Part shown: positions 32,701 to 37,103 of the stretch, one piece after another
Layout of the letters: the number at the start of each line of letters is the position of its first letter
Numbering within the stretch: position 1 is the stretch's first letter
Assembly (NCBI RefSeq): GCF_014495685.1
Contig: NZ_JACTVI010000047.1
Location: forward strand, 1-63,587
Reading direction: 5' to 3'
Origin: Streptomyces sp. TRM68367
GTDB lineage: Bacteria; Actinomycetota; Actinomycetes; Streptomycetales; Streptomycetaceae
Length of the DNA: 63,587 bases
Translations under genes and position numbers: made by a program
The notes under the pieces: generated by a model
Database searches by the model: none
Told to the model about the DNA's origin: nothing
The model's input: only the letters and a program-made list of their open reading frames with translations

Positions 32701-34881
32701 GAGGTCGAGGCCGGTGACGCCGCCGCCCTCGAAGCGGCGATGGGCAACGCCCAGGCCGAGGCGGGCTACTACTGGGGCACCCCCGAATGGACGATGATCC
32801 GCTCGATCAGCCAGGCAGGACAGCAGCTGAGCGGATCGGTCCGGGAGGCGTTGCTGACCTACGCGGAGACCACGCTCGGCGACATCCGCGCGCACGGCAT
32901 CAACCGCACGATCGAAGCCCGCACGGCACGAGCGATCTCCCACGGGGCGATGCTCCTGGCGCGTCGCCTGGAGCGGTCCGGCCAGCGTGACTCGCGCGGC
33001 TGGCGGGCCGTGTGGGGTCTTCACCGGGCCGCCGCTACCCGCGCGGACCGCCTGACCGGGCTGCTGCCCGCCAGCCAGCGGACCGACCTCGCCGACCAAC
33101 TCAGCCGCGCCTGGCAGTGGTTCAGCGAATGGCTCTCCGCCCGCTCCCAGGACACGGGGAACAGCACGGGCGGCGACGACCAGGGACGCATCCGTACGAT
33201 GCTGTCGAACAGTGTCGAGTCGATCGGCCGCCTCTACGGTGCGGTCTCGGAGCGGCTCGGGAACCTGGCGCAGCATCCTGTTTGGCGGCGGATCGCCTCG
33301 GTGTGGTCCGCGGTACGAGAAGCCGTCCACCGCGGCTGGCTCGGCGTGGGCCGCTTCCTGGCGGACCGTCAAACCCTGGGCACAGGGCGGGCGTTGTGGG
33401 TACGGACGCTGGAGATCATTTCTTCCGGGGCGCAGGCGTTGATCAACCGGCTGGCCGCGAACGGTGGCCAGAACGGTCTGCGGTGGAACCTGCTGCGGGT
33501 CTTGCGCCACGCTGCCGAAGACCACGTCGCCCACCTTCATGGCCACCTGCCCGAGGACGTGAGCACCCCGCTGGGTACCTACGAATCCGTCGTCGACGAG
33601 GCGGCCGAGCAGGCACCCGCGGAGGCCGAGGGGACGGCACCGCAGGCGCCCTCGCCGGAGGGACCCTCTGCAGAAGGGGCCGAGTCGGCGCCCGGTGATG
33701 AGAACCCGGTGGAGAATCCGGATCTGTTCCGCGCGGTCGTGCTGCAGGTGGCGGCGAAGGAGTACACCCTGGCCCTGGACCTGAGCTACGACTACGGCGT
33801 CTCGGCGGCCGAGGCCGAGACACTGCTGGCCCGCATGGAAGAACTCGGCGTCGTCGGGCCTCAAGGCGACGGCGGCGTCCGGGAGGTCTTGGTCGCGCCC
33901 GGCGAAGCGGAGAGCCTCCTGGACGCGACCCCGGCGTCCCACCGTCCCGCGCCGCGATGGCAGCCGGTCAGCGAACCGCTGACCCCTGCCTGGTTCGACG
34001 AGGTGAGGACGGCCATTCGAAGCGACGTCCAGCCCGATCGCGGGCTGTCCCGCCGGGACTTGATGAGCCTGCTCAACCACGAGAACACACGGCCGGGCAA
34101 CCGGGCGGACGCCGGCCGACGCGCGAACGAGTGCGTGGACCTTTTCCTTCAGGGACGGGGCGCAGAGATCCCGCAGCACCTGGCGGGCGAGGGCTTCGCC
34201 TACGTACGGGGCACGTTCCACAGGGACTGGGCTCTCCACGAGGACGCGTCCCCCACAGCCTCGCCGGCGGCTGCGAGCGGACAGGCGGAGGCGGCGGGAG
34301 AGCAGGAAGCTGCCGCCGGGCCGGGACTGCCTCGTCGGCGTCGGCCGACGCCGACGGACGGTCCGTCGAGGATCGAGCGGGCGGCTGCGGGACCGCGGCG
34401 GCAGCCCGCCCCGACGGCCGGGCAGAATCCGGCGGTCACTGCGGACGCCGTCGCGGTTCAGGCTCAACGGATACAGGACCGCGCCGACTTCGCACGGGCT
34501 GCCGCGTCCAGCCCGGCCGAGGAGCGAGCAGCCGGCGTCCTGCAGACCATTGCCGCGCACTCCCGGGCCACCGCTGACCGCGTCGCCGGAGCGGCACCTG
34601 CCGGGGGGCCGTCGGCTTCTCCGCAGCCCGCGCTGACCGCGGAGGCCTTCCTCGCAGCGCTCAGGACCACGGCCCAGGCGCGGGGGGCGCAGATCCCCGA
34701 CGACCTGCTGGCAAGCGCCATGGAGGCGGCCCAGGAGGCGGTCGCCGCGGCGCCGCAGAGTTCCGCAGGATCCGCCGCAGCAGCGCCCCGCCCGACGCGC
34801 CGGGGACAGGCGGCGCGAGAGCAAGCCGAGCACCGGCTTCCCGGGCAGCACAACGCCCCGAGCGGCGTCGGCCGCAGGTAG
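14728..34881 (+). CDS. Giant polyvalent protein: methylase, two helicases, FtsK-gamma-like domain
   Basis: The frame has 6,717 codons from a TTG at 14728. The only later early start is GTG 15262, which would cut into the methylase region, so the true start is unresolved. Domains in order: N6-adenine methylase (motif I LEPGVGAGRF 278-287; NVPFG 340-344 in place of NPPY/F); SF2/SNF2-like helicase (GTGAGKT 964-970, DEAH 1124-1127, ATATP near 1172, QSLGRGKRQGN 1472-1482); long helical and disordered linkers; a small FKWSPNKKFWYLRR domain (about 2991) repeated as NFKYEKGRWRYNG (4252); a duplicated LTEEHLNALP/LTREHLRDLP domain (3641 and 4005); SF1 UvrD-type helicase (GTGKTS 4324-4329, DEAQD 4511-4515, TAHKSKGREWD 4722); an FtsK-gamma-like winged helix (6330-6392, EELGVVGPQ...REVLV). 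It fits the polyvalent proteins of conjugative elements and phages, thought to modify, unwind and protect transferred DNA. It is intact, without frameshift. Confidence 0.88.
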   Translation: MSTPQPPADDHPTNNADGFLPGLDFDAQALRGPGRAPARPDDPLAGEDETGRPAPSTRSNSAEQAGEFDHEPVRRAGDDALEGAQAPGVRGAGEPGGVLHSTRGGDLDGDRDASPGTGGSGAGRGGIPAAPAAPEHLPFDGGGRSAAGEGAPGRGAGSGVAQPGPRTERERVAANIAAVHVVLRLRAENRLANEAERQVLQQWTGWGATPYLFDERKKFAATFAAERAHLRDILSEDEYAKARSSTLNAHYTDPAYARVVWQALQQLGVPAGGQLRVLEPGVGAGRFLADAPADAEIVGVEVDPITAAVAQALYPNAQILTESFADTRPPEEDFDVAVGNVPFGKYKLRDPKYNPGRRHSIHNHFILKSLEYTRPGGIVVLITSRYTLDGTDEAREAREQMAAVADLLGAVRLPSNSHQDAAGTNVVMDLLIFRRRGEGERSAGADWLTVEPTVLPGARRGVAPQPIEINNYFVQHPEMVLGTPKADIVRYGPKLVVEGNPQAEAALRTALDQVAQQAQDAGRTFTERMVFHGTLEKYDGLLELGPEGTFTEIRNGRPVPHVPAKTQVRELRELIGLRDIAVALLDEESENHLTTPRMTQLRAELNRRYDAYVTRFGPINRFKVNNRPSADGTPAEEASERRTYPRMGGFRNDPFAPYVFALENFDEDTQTAKKADLFAKRVVAPPEPLKRADSPEDAALICWDQHNEIRLDTVAALLGLDSEQAAREALGTLVYDDPDGGLVRRMEYLSGNVRRKLAAAEQAAAKDPKYAVNVEALSEVIPRDLQPAEIESRLGAAWVSAKYVQQFLREILEDDDVKVSNLGARWSVKGGDTASLLARTVWGTQARSAQALASNLLNNQEILVTKKLPPDGPTVTDTKATAFALAKSRQLDDRFRMWLWEDPDRAETLLRYYNHRYNAIVPPNYTGVQITAPGLSKAYTLHPHQKAAVARIRATKTGVGLYHGTGAGKTLEMIVGGMELTRLGLAKKPVYAVPKGVLGQFQREFLQAYPRARILVADSSDLTGERRHQFVARWSTGNWDAVIISHTAFKKIPMSKAARLDYISQEVKRLEAHLDNADGGDKFTVKDIENQIATLKGRIEDEIKTPGDSGVEFERTGSTYIFYDEAHTLKNLRVISSIRELALEGNQITADMDMKLSYLRKNYGGRVVTQATATPVDNSPMEILTAIKYLAPDLLRDEWGIEEDDQFVSTFIQPVNRVEMSPDGNSFSTRARYARYVNQTELKRVLFSIADVKLKKDLQLGEPAIIGGEMRILEAEASPELRTVMQSLGTRMMGIRLGQPDMKFNRKGKLVEDNTLWISTDGRLASLDVRLVNRSTTEAQKVDVAADELFRLWQLHKDDVFYDEDGNEEPNRGSLQLAFCDLGVPGPDKEFVFYEALREALTARGMPGSLIRFDQEAKNPQQKARLDKDAREGRVAVLVGSRSGLGTGRNLQKRVIHVMQIDPTWKATPIIQSLGRGKRQGNQHKAIHHTAIVTKKSYDPFLWQKVATKQAFAEAILDVNDTSRILEASEDGDDGRIPAGVMFAVAADKPELEQLERVEGRLAKLRLDQQMWHDEQFAYQVTGEQGRRRVQDLKARVQEAAAAMERRTDTRGDAFTMTVEGRTFDERREAGEALAQRLERLARASVATGMQKDAVVGELGGFPVVAVTQRAFDGMYVQLYFRDAPVDDVRLTASGLANQDRVGLIRRLENTLDSLESVRTKAQEHIARIETNIERAKELVGKPFPQQAELDKVTAEHRKLTKALGVHGAVEANEPEAHDTEVTEPGADLVDAAVHDAMVLAGGTTDGWVEVDPATITTADLSDTTRGLLDALADGAGTGNGPAAVPASSGTGMPDGPSSRKVRGPDLVASGAPYADEAAAVTGEEAVLAAFAAWQDINVVDGMSGRGQQLARQMEEAGLALAEVLEQERASAPEGSATGDDPWALGLCRDLARTSEEFLSFLDSPSFKPNEAGRAMRDHAEQVARTAIEHTRRAAPLADRRRPAPPTPARPSSARLSAPAAPAHGASGPFDPDRWYQHTMLGGTLSDSRGTFLNDIVEQLGHDGSDVTIEPDPTGTVVITGPIGSVTVTPLTEAVPASVAHAYKDAIEQLLHEAQRALRTSGHQAGDLFDDWLSAQLDGPAQTLRAALTDDDETAFRQAMRVRFYETSPWAHPDTADGPQPGSRSQHEAAADGADAPQHPRERAPEQTSGGAVSAPAAEPAQESPAGGDDLPTSVHPADATRRAQETPDSEQVPAATPHATTEQPLRVPNTPYTDRSEYWSAEHAALAAYRRWAADHARRLATGEREDSLTTAAETAIAASRTGRMARLLGMDSAPEWTHLQHFANQCRAVVEQWEREDGRSTEGNWEVFTGLRDHASRYRSTVEGPSGDAYRRWAGSPEPLTLDEDAVDFIPGILPWDQYTVTGPQGLLAGPVSGRDLAAGLAQLTAEGSGVEETQDGLVVSGPDGVQFSVRLAAAQPSTPVPPSTATTTPEPHSATGAAPSPEPGPATDPEVEVTGSAVSTPLVTSAGATGDGFGSALPQVANLAIVLGGYADAAELVAGRHYVSLATEQLRQILARHDSTDPTPAHQEAAAAASAVIEGEPHTPADVFSLYDHLAETAVQLADDTRHDVRTAAQKANQYAERHLARMHARRADLADLLMDAADLDDDHTAVLDHDDPLWLTAPWYQDRAEVSRALTFIFDDFPKWPHAYDDQGGEHSDQLRGAMLMLHRGHDTVASALTDWMQVTSYALGAAQEAEAAGDGVSRYALRDLARRTFQHHQRLAAHELGMEETPYEGADDFVDGANKAESAWNWWMASETAKTLLDSTTAELREAQLSAAREALNAAQDARYAADFATADDETLDEVNRHVTAMAHAAYDLVLSLDTSDYRHPDDAKRLDDVVRYSYEHAVACRASTARPDTVTAVQTGVAQRRQRLEAEHGPAPEPQQTAPATGAALDIEHHYRGTVVRGTTNEDADAPVRAALDRHKFKWSPNKKFWYLRRNMSRPTRDLHVRNLTAELTRMGRPYRMVEEPRQETAAEILIPVGEPYASKAEAQQDFWEMYGALSGLKDTPAGRRLIGRGLTDQGVPTRPDGQAVWLAMEELCDGPVGRVRDPFTHPAATVVERCTTLARAVLLLAQNLKEERYRAPVVMAHFRTMTQYAVQLASRITATAQQGVDWQEVFGTPALPAAQTADELPEPVGPEPAPEAGGPRHRDALEDGQNLPPTGEEGAATDSGDAVAQRKEEVPQRRFEITVAARSAAGHLLVNVALPADRTGAAQEVPDLRSADIPGLALPAHTALPLLVRPAKLSDSLVSDEEVEAWLDEHLPDSPVAPAWNSPAVRAVIQRTVRDVLRDSMAPAAEDVAAWLVNTACENPGLIQAAHANEQADFLAVFATAADELITDGGSEHLLWTYLKEDGRREVLNLAGPRAHRELRQQAVEPTPSAPGPSVPDEQPTASPAAKESERERKRAEFQADSSRWATEMRDDARERAVRAALADDQLRALLSDGRSREEARELFMDWLSHADLSTTGTGGDRFRDWFSHTRQGVEEQYAKVTFNQVYEAVSAAPAAESAPEGSARQAGLAPPGSATPSAPGDGAEDGSPRPPASPRTKAGSAESPGQTARGNPSDMLTGPYLTEEHLNALPRGTQGRPVGDARLAVLVTMPFRDGQVHDALLLLQRVEVDEEFGDDPLVHGAQIVPANDQIASSVDGRWTPEQLLSLPDSRVLPLDFPITWPAVEALAALPHEEALEQLRSMQQLLPVQRIEKGARPAQRPEASPRAEVAPGADAEGEHGGPGLSLPVVEDEFSILSAADRDLLRTRETPDGQRDPSVIHLGQTNEQGGVLADTSTVHRLIDEGVLKFDPGMAVVPTAAGRRRLKNVRLADRPLTAVGDRVLNTSTGSVGIVCGYVTSLGIQYAAIVADREGWPQGWSTTAYPQYLTVLEPGAMAPEDAAELYRTVSWGQQPNQNPSATTVPEGAASAEPEMGDTQHLLSAQTEPLTREHLRDLPRYATRPPIDAEIQFGVVVTLSFAKGEIPDAVLLLQAAEEDPQYGDLLHGVLIAPDSELDLSSKTGYTIFPRDLLHRTDARLLPLEEGLTWGQVEELVRLPYAQALGRLPLAAPTEPPADSTARDTHEPTGSSEPLKDLIGALGDRVAIGHIGQNNRRQEEETPSASAQDSAPASPSSAAADEEQQEDTVTATEPETTAPGPWTSRIKIVSDATGTYVTGTTGAPHEDGLRELLKRDKNFKYEKGRWRYNGMRGQKEQVLEDVRAFLTARDAQEGAVTEVASGKYPPTAQQQAIITAAVEGKDVAVQALAGTGKTSTLVMIAAQMLERRIGYIAFNRAIADEAGQKFGRNVTARTSHSFALQDLRNTPYRQKVSIAGSRNSGARRPKDVAAALGITAEIRVGDRDGNLQHVGPEEIAKIVMGAIRRYRQSADAELGRQHLGEKWAHVPAARTLLEYARRAWADIADPNSNKIFFDHDDYLKIWALSDPRLNFDTIFFDEAQDINPVLKKVIQDQDAQIIVVGDSNQAIYEFRGAIDALKDWPADVVLPLTQSWRFGPAVAEVGNAYLALLEADLRLEGAPTLDTVLGTVEEPDAILTHTNVGAISAVFAGFEAGKRVALVGGGRDIEDIAWAARDLQQGRRTKHPELSAFENWSEVKEYAESDEDANTLQMFVRLVDRYTPQGLINMIRDLVPEEARDEETRPELVVSTAHKSKGREWDEVQIWGDFPQPKEDTKTGELVLPAQDKLRLAYVTVTRARKRLDIGSLGWIQSIGLIADTPQAEITAAPTPKQAAPTPAAVAPAVPEPVLHATPPAATETAPPSTVDEPQPEPTVAETAAEETEAPVPQSAPASAEPSAPAPDDGTENTAEPDTAPAAQTEPRPQEQPATSAPTLHDPGHPLNGADQPSLFTGTADNTPADEQATAPAASQEADAGIAPLPWDDQKIKKRGTAGIRRGQKTEIPNLAREMREALGDNQVRDVWEQDNPWAQFEENLRHTQNLLPESDSALLALVMEAAEELRTQITQLATEAASAFDTLIQARADDPDQLAELDAQLGGEHRLPELTDPRIRQALVLCLEAVDAIERTARSRRLRPAAARDALEQVMGLAGTSYSPDGQQMWPNVDAALAPVKVEVDRARERIAGLSNSTVTEQYARLRALIAAHEAQPTPEPPALDTPAPAPEAREETSEPPAPAEQEEHTPDPLTDRDIGAALATITPWDLGQLIFEMDQKKRKTPQPLEGIRLPSEPGYNEEDKEFATARARSGAIEIEVRTSDDVMTPVRAGRLTLAKVIAWLRPALPPARRQLVAAAWRTGNAMSRSEEGFKVIGESRRWQAANDEVRNILKGAHARLMTEAREAHLTGTADERLAQVRAAENWAQEEQQLQLIDLGEMEEASVDVAAFERVTALRAVLPDRHSSICRLSEVKPGDCITDVSEERLPFIVRERPVVSADTEVSLIGDLVAGPGDLRPYTWESGGYPDDYVEPLLLPQSLAGLVDLPADAPATAAVATQAVAAPVAVPTALDTAPEPAPSAARPATTELDAASGPEEVSDAPGQQAEAPEAAEATDPAPVSGAGHLPYERQQDFLDDLYATESRYEAWANSATGRLLLSEARELQEETGLTDANEAARVQTAFRGAIRSADSAHSTADEVLVACRDLHMAVAEAGRSLATRTAFVSADDRLLLLAVYSQAQEQLARLEATENVQTLLDNEHDGARLFSRFKAARAAVSPSAAKTPEPAPAQEPRAAEPQTAPPVSLPPADTADESAEPAPESLESDVRGVEVVELPEVLEEGTPEPALAAGAAEQAVAGLAPSEPTAEEDFDFWRDVIGDDLVVNGVVYSSSEWEPDPEDGVRRRTEEDDEPVSAQELAAMELDQEYEALIEEEHMAATEAVQGQPEVAQPEVPGQDDFDRHFEDIVALLRGTEPPAEEQAPIPRPRFSAEDEHHLREQYAATRQALSGILTSIDADPILPAAEDAEVEAGDAAALEAAMGNAQAEAGYYWGTPEWTMIRSISQAGQQLSGSVREALLTYAETTLGDIRAHGINRTIEARTARAISHGAMLLARRLERSGQRDSRGWRAVWGLHRAAATRADRLTGLLPASQRTDLADQLSRAWQWFSEWLSARSQDTGNSTGGDDQGRIRTMLSNSVESIGRLYGAVSERLGNLAQHPVWRRIASVWSAVREAVHRGWLGVGRFLADRQTLGTGRALWVRTLEIISSGAQALINRLAANGGQNGLRWNLLRVLRHAAEDHVAHLHGHLPEDVSTPLGTYESVVDEAAEQAPAEAEGTAPQAPSPEGPSAEGAESAPGDENPVENPDLFRAVVLQVAAKEYTLALDLSYDYGVSAAEAETLLARMEELGVVGPQGDGGVREVLVAPGEAESLLDATPASHRPAPRWQPVSEPLTPAWFDEVRTAIRSDVQPDRGLSRRDLMSLLNHENTRPGNRADAGRRANECVDLFLQGRGAEIPQHLAGEGFAYVRGTFHRDWALHEDASPTASPAAASGQAEAAGEQEAAAGPGLPRRRRPTPTDGPSRIERAAAGPRRQPAPTAGQNPAVTADAVAVQAQRIQDRADFARAAASSPAEERAAGVLQTIAAHSRATADRVAGAAPAGGPSASPQPALTAEAFLAALRTTAQARGAQIPDDLLASAMEAAQEAVAAAPQSSAGSAAAAPRPTRRGQAAREQAEHRLPGQHNAPSGVGRR
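14936..15208 (+). CDS. Small MNRYG-type protein, copy 2, inside the 5' end of the giant frame
   Basis: The protein has 90 residues. ATG 14936 is preceded by AGGAGAG at good spacing. It is a paralogue of the gene at 14320-14646 and acidic and helical throughout (NPEEFFTALGEEISTEIETRARELAG). It lies wholly within the giant open frame but in frame +2. This stretch codes convincingly for MNRYG-2, while the giant frame gives Gly/Ala/Pro/Arg-rich, low-information sequence there. Either the genes truly overlap or the giant protein starts later. Confidence 0.75.
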   Translation: MNRYGEQAMTHWKEHKPQAFGELENPEEFFTALGEEISTEIETRARELAGQEPDGEGYLQRLQRLNTSRLTAEGEVLRERVLLDVEPDQE

Positions 34882-34917
34882 AGCGCGACGATGCTCGGGG
34901 CTCAGGGCGGTGGGCGC

Positions 34918-36426
34918 TCAGGAAGCGGGGTAGACCGCGACCACGTTGCGGGTGCGGAAGACACCGTGCCCGTCCGCCGCCGCATACAGGGGGACCTCGG
35001 CGGCTGCGGGCAGGGCCTTGGCCGTCCCGGTCCGTACGCTGACGCGGGCCGAGTCGCGCTCGGGTGTGTCCGTGCCGTCCTGGGCGATCGGCAGCCGCCC
35101 GTACAGGGAGGTGCCTTCCGTCTGGTCGACGGCGTGCACAATGCCGTACGCCGTGCCGTCGTCGGCCACGGTCGTCAGGTCGATGCCCTTGGTGCTGGCG
35201 GTGCTGGTGAAGCAGTGCCCACGTCCGGTAGCAAGGTCGAACCCGGCCTGGCCGGAGATGAGGAAGTCACCGTTCGGCGAGAGGCGGGTGGAGGACTGTG
35301 CGGATCCGGGCTGAAGGGTGAGAGCGTCGGCGGAGGTGCAGTTGACCTTCGCCTTGATCTTCCCCGTGGCGAGATCGTGCACCACCAGCGTGGTCTTGTC
35401 GGTGTCGGAGAGAGCCGGCGGATCGGTCTGCGTGTCGCTGGTGTGCCAGGCGGCCACCAGGTACTGACCGGTGACCGCGAGCGGGATGCCGACGTGCATG
35501 CCGCTGGGGGCAACGCTGGTGCTGGTCCAGGCGTCGCCGACCTGGAATCCGTACGTGCACGGGGCGGCGCTCTCGGTCCACTGGTCACAGCCGTCCTGCT
35601 GCTGGAAGACGGATACAACACCCTCGGCGGTGGCGAAGGCCGGAGAGGCCTGGACGGTGCACGGCCCCGAGCCGCAGCCGGATACCTTGACCGGCTTCGT
35701 CTGCACGGTGCGCTGGGCGCCGGTGGCTGCGTCGATCGCGATGGCCTTCTCGTGTACGCCGTCGGTTGTGGGGCCGACCAGGAAACCCGAATCGGTGGCG
35801 GTGAAGGAGGAGGCGGTGTCGTCAGGTGCCGCCAGGTCGAGGTGATGTTCGGCGGTTGCCTTGCTGTCGGAATCCGCCGAGATGACGTCGATCGTGGTGG
35901 TGGGGCGCGACGTGGTCAGGCCGCTCCCGCTGGTCTTGCCCAGACGGGCCAGCACCACGGTCTCACCCGCCTTGCCCTCTTGGACGAAGACACCCGTACG
36001 GGCACTCGTGAGTGGCTTGGGGGTGAAGGTCCACACGGTCTTGCCGCTGGTGAGGGAGAAGGCGCGGACCCGGGAGCCGTCGGCGGCTGCCTGAATCACC
36101 AGAGCGCTCTGGGGTGCGACGGCGACGAGCGGGAAACCGCTGGAACCGGGCTCGGTGTCGGTGGCCTCGGGGCTCGCCGACGTGCTCCAGCCGGCCTCGG
36201 TGTCGAATCCGTCCGGAACCGGGAGGCGGACGGGGGCCGCAGCCTTGTGCGTTGCGCCGGTCGTCGGGTCGGCCTTGCCCCCCGAGGCGTCGCTGCATCC
36301 GGCCAGCACGCAGAGGACGAGTGCCGCCATCCCCGCAGCGGCCACCCGGTGCGGTGCACGGCGCGATCTTGCCGCCGAGAACGCACTACGTGCGCCGGTC
36401 GGCGGGGATATGGAGCGGTCAGTCAT
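34918..36426 (-). CDS. Lipoprotein with PQQ-like beta-propeller repeats
   Basis: The protein has 502 residues. ATG 36426 has GGAGG 6 bp upstream. The basic N-terminus (RSRRAPHR) is followed by a hydrophobic stretch and the lipobox LAGC, with lipidated Cys44. The mature part has repeated blade-like units (TSGKTVWTFTP, DAATGAQRTV, DLATGKIKAKV, DLATGRGHC), a PQQ/beta-propeller pattern, and three Cys-rich spots (SGCGSGPCTV, DGCDQW, APCTYG) that may form disulphides. It is convergent with the giant gene (36 bp between stops). A CsoR-type palindrome lies 62-78 bp upstream. The role is unknown; surface exclusion or mating-pair contact is speculation. Confidence 0.75.
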   Translation of the reverse strand: MTDRSISPPTGARSAFSAARSRRAPHRVAAAGMAALVLCVLAGCSDASGGKADPTTGATHKAAAPVRLPVPDGFDTEAGWSTSASPEATDTEPGSSGFPLVAVAPQSALVIQAAADGSRVRAFSLTSGKTVWTFTPKPLTSARTGVFVQEGKAGETVVLARLGKTSGSGLTTSRPTTTIDVISADSDSKATAEHHLDLAAPDDTASSFTATDSGFLVGPTTDGVHEKAIAIDAATGAQRTVQTKPVKVSGCGSGPCTVQASPAFATAEGVVSVFQQQDGCDQWTESAAPCTYGFQVGDAWTSTSVAPSGMHVGIPLAVTGQYLVAAWHTSDTQTDPPALSDTDKTTLVVHDLATGKIKAKVNCTSADALTLQPGSAQSSTRLSPNGDFLISGQAGFDLATGRGHCFTSTASTKGIDLTTVADDGTAYGIVHAVDQTEGTSLYGRLPIAQDGTDTPERDSARVSVRTGTAKALPAAAEVPLYAAADGHGVFRTRNVVAVYPAS

Positions 36427-36487
36427 CAAGTCCTCCGTTCGGGAAGCTGCATCACAGCCGGTCGACGCCACACTCTCACACTTTTCT

Positions 36488-36504
36488 ATACCCCCTGGGG
36501 GTAT
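36488..36504. promoter_or_regulatory. CsoR/RcnR-type operator-like palindrome
   Basis: ATACCCCCTGGGGGTAT is a perfect 17 bp palindrome about a central T. It has the TAccc...gggTA arrangement bound by copper- or other metal-sensing CsoR-family repressors. It lies 62 bp upstream of the lipoprotein start and 158 bp upstream of the divergent gene at 36663. No csoR, copA or other metal gene is in the window, so a host regulator would be needed. Confidence 0.5.
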
Positions 36505-36610
36505 TTTGTGGTGAGGTTGGCGCGGCAGTTGGATGACTTCTCCACATGGGGAAGCCGCCGTTCGGCGACGTTAGAGGTGAACGGCGCGGACAACGGGCGA
36601 CATCGCCGCA

Positions 36611-36641
36611 ACTAGTCAATCAATGCGTGTACTTGACGCAT
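36611..36641 (+). promoter_or_regulatory. 31 bp element shared with 3880-3910
   Basis: This is the second copy of the conserved element (24/31 identical; core ATGCGNNTACTTGACGCAT, with ACTAG at the 5' end). It ends 21 bp before the ATG at 36663 and just ahead of the AAGGAG ribosome site, so bound protein would block transcription or initiation of the AbiEii-like operon. Confidence 0.5.
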
Positions 36642-36662
36642 CACCGAAGGAGAACGGACCAC

Positions 36663-37103
36663 ATGGCCAGCACCCCCCGGCCCGATTTCGCGCGAGTGGC
36701 ACGCCTGCGGGGCGCCGAGCAGGGAGTGATCGACGAAGCGGCCCGTCAGGGTCTGATACCCGAGGACATCGCCCACGCGCTCACCGCGCCCGGTGTCAGT
36801 GACCTTCTCCTGTTCCAGGGGTTTGCCGTGGTAGCGGACCTCGACGCCCTCGCGGGCCCCTCATCGGGTTTCGTGGACGTTCCGCGCCATTTGGCTGACG
36901 GCGAGGTGCCCGCGCGCGTGGACGTGGGGGACGCGGCGCAGTGTGCCGCGCTGTATCGCAGACTCCTCGTAGGTGGGACCGCGACGGAACAGGCAGCGCT
37001 GATCAACCGTGACGTTCTGTGCCGCCTGTGGCCGCAACGGCTCGCCCCGCAAGCCGTCGTGGAGGTGTGGGAGCGGCGGTTCCCGGAGCTGACCGCGTCG
37101 TGA
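36663..37103 (+). CDS. Unknown protein, first gene of AbiEii-like operon
   Basis: The protein has 146 residues. ATG 36663 follows AAGGAG. The N-terminal 50 residues (QGVIDEAARQGLIPEDIAHALTAPG) read like a small helical DNA-binding or dimerisation segment, and the C-terminus ends in VVEVWERRFPELTAS. Its TGA overlaps the next GTG (GTGA), so it is made together with the nucleotidyltransferase. By position it could be the antitoxin or partner of that protein, but it lacks an obvious AbiEi winged-helix signature. I recognise no family. Confidence 0.65.
   Translation: MASTPRPDFARVARLRGAEQGVIDEAARQGLIPEDIAHALTAPGVSDLLLFQGFAVVADLDALAGPSSGFVDVPRHLADGEVPARVDVGDAAQCAALYRRLLVGGTATEQAALINRDVLCRLWPQRLAPQAVVEVWERRFPELTAS

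Noticed and set aside
14728..34881. Giant protein as BREX PglX or DISARM components
   Set aside because: It has methylase plus helicases, but no neighbouring pglZ, brxC, drmB or PLD gene. The domain fusion and mating context fit polyvalent conjugation proteins better.
34891..36615. 574-codon plus-strand frame over the lipoprotein
   Set aside because: It is a shadow of the lipoprotein gene, which has a lipobox, a good ribosome site and propeller repeats.
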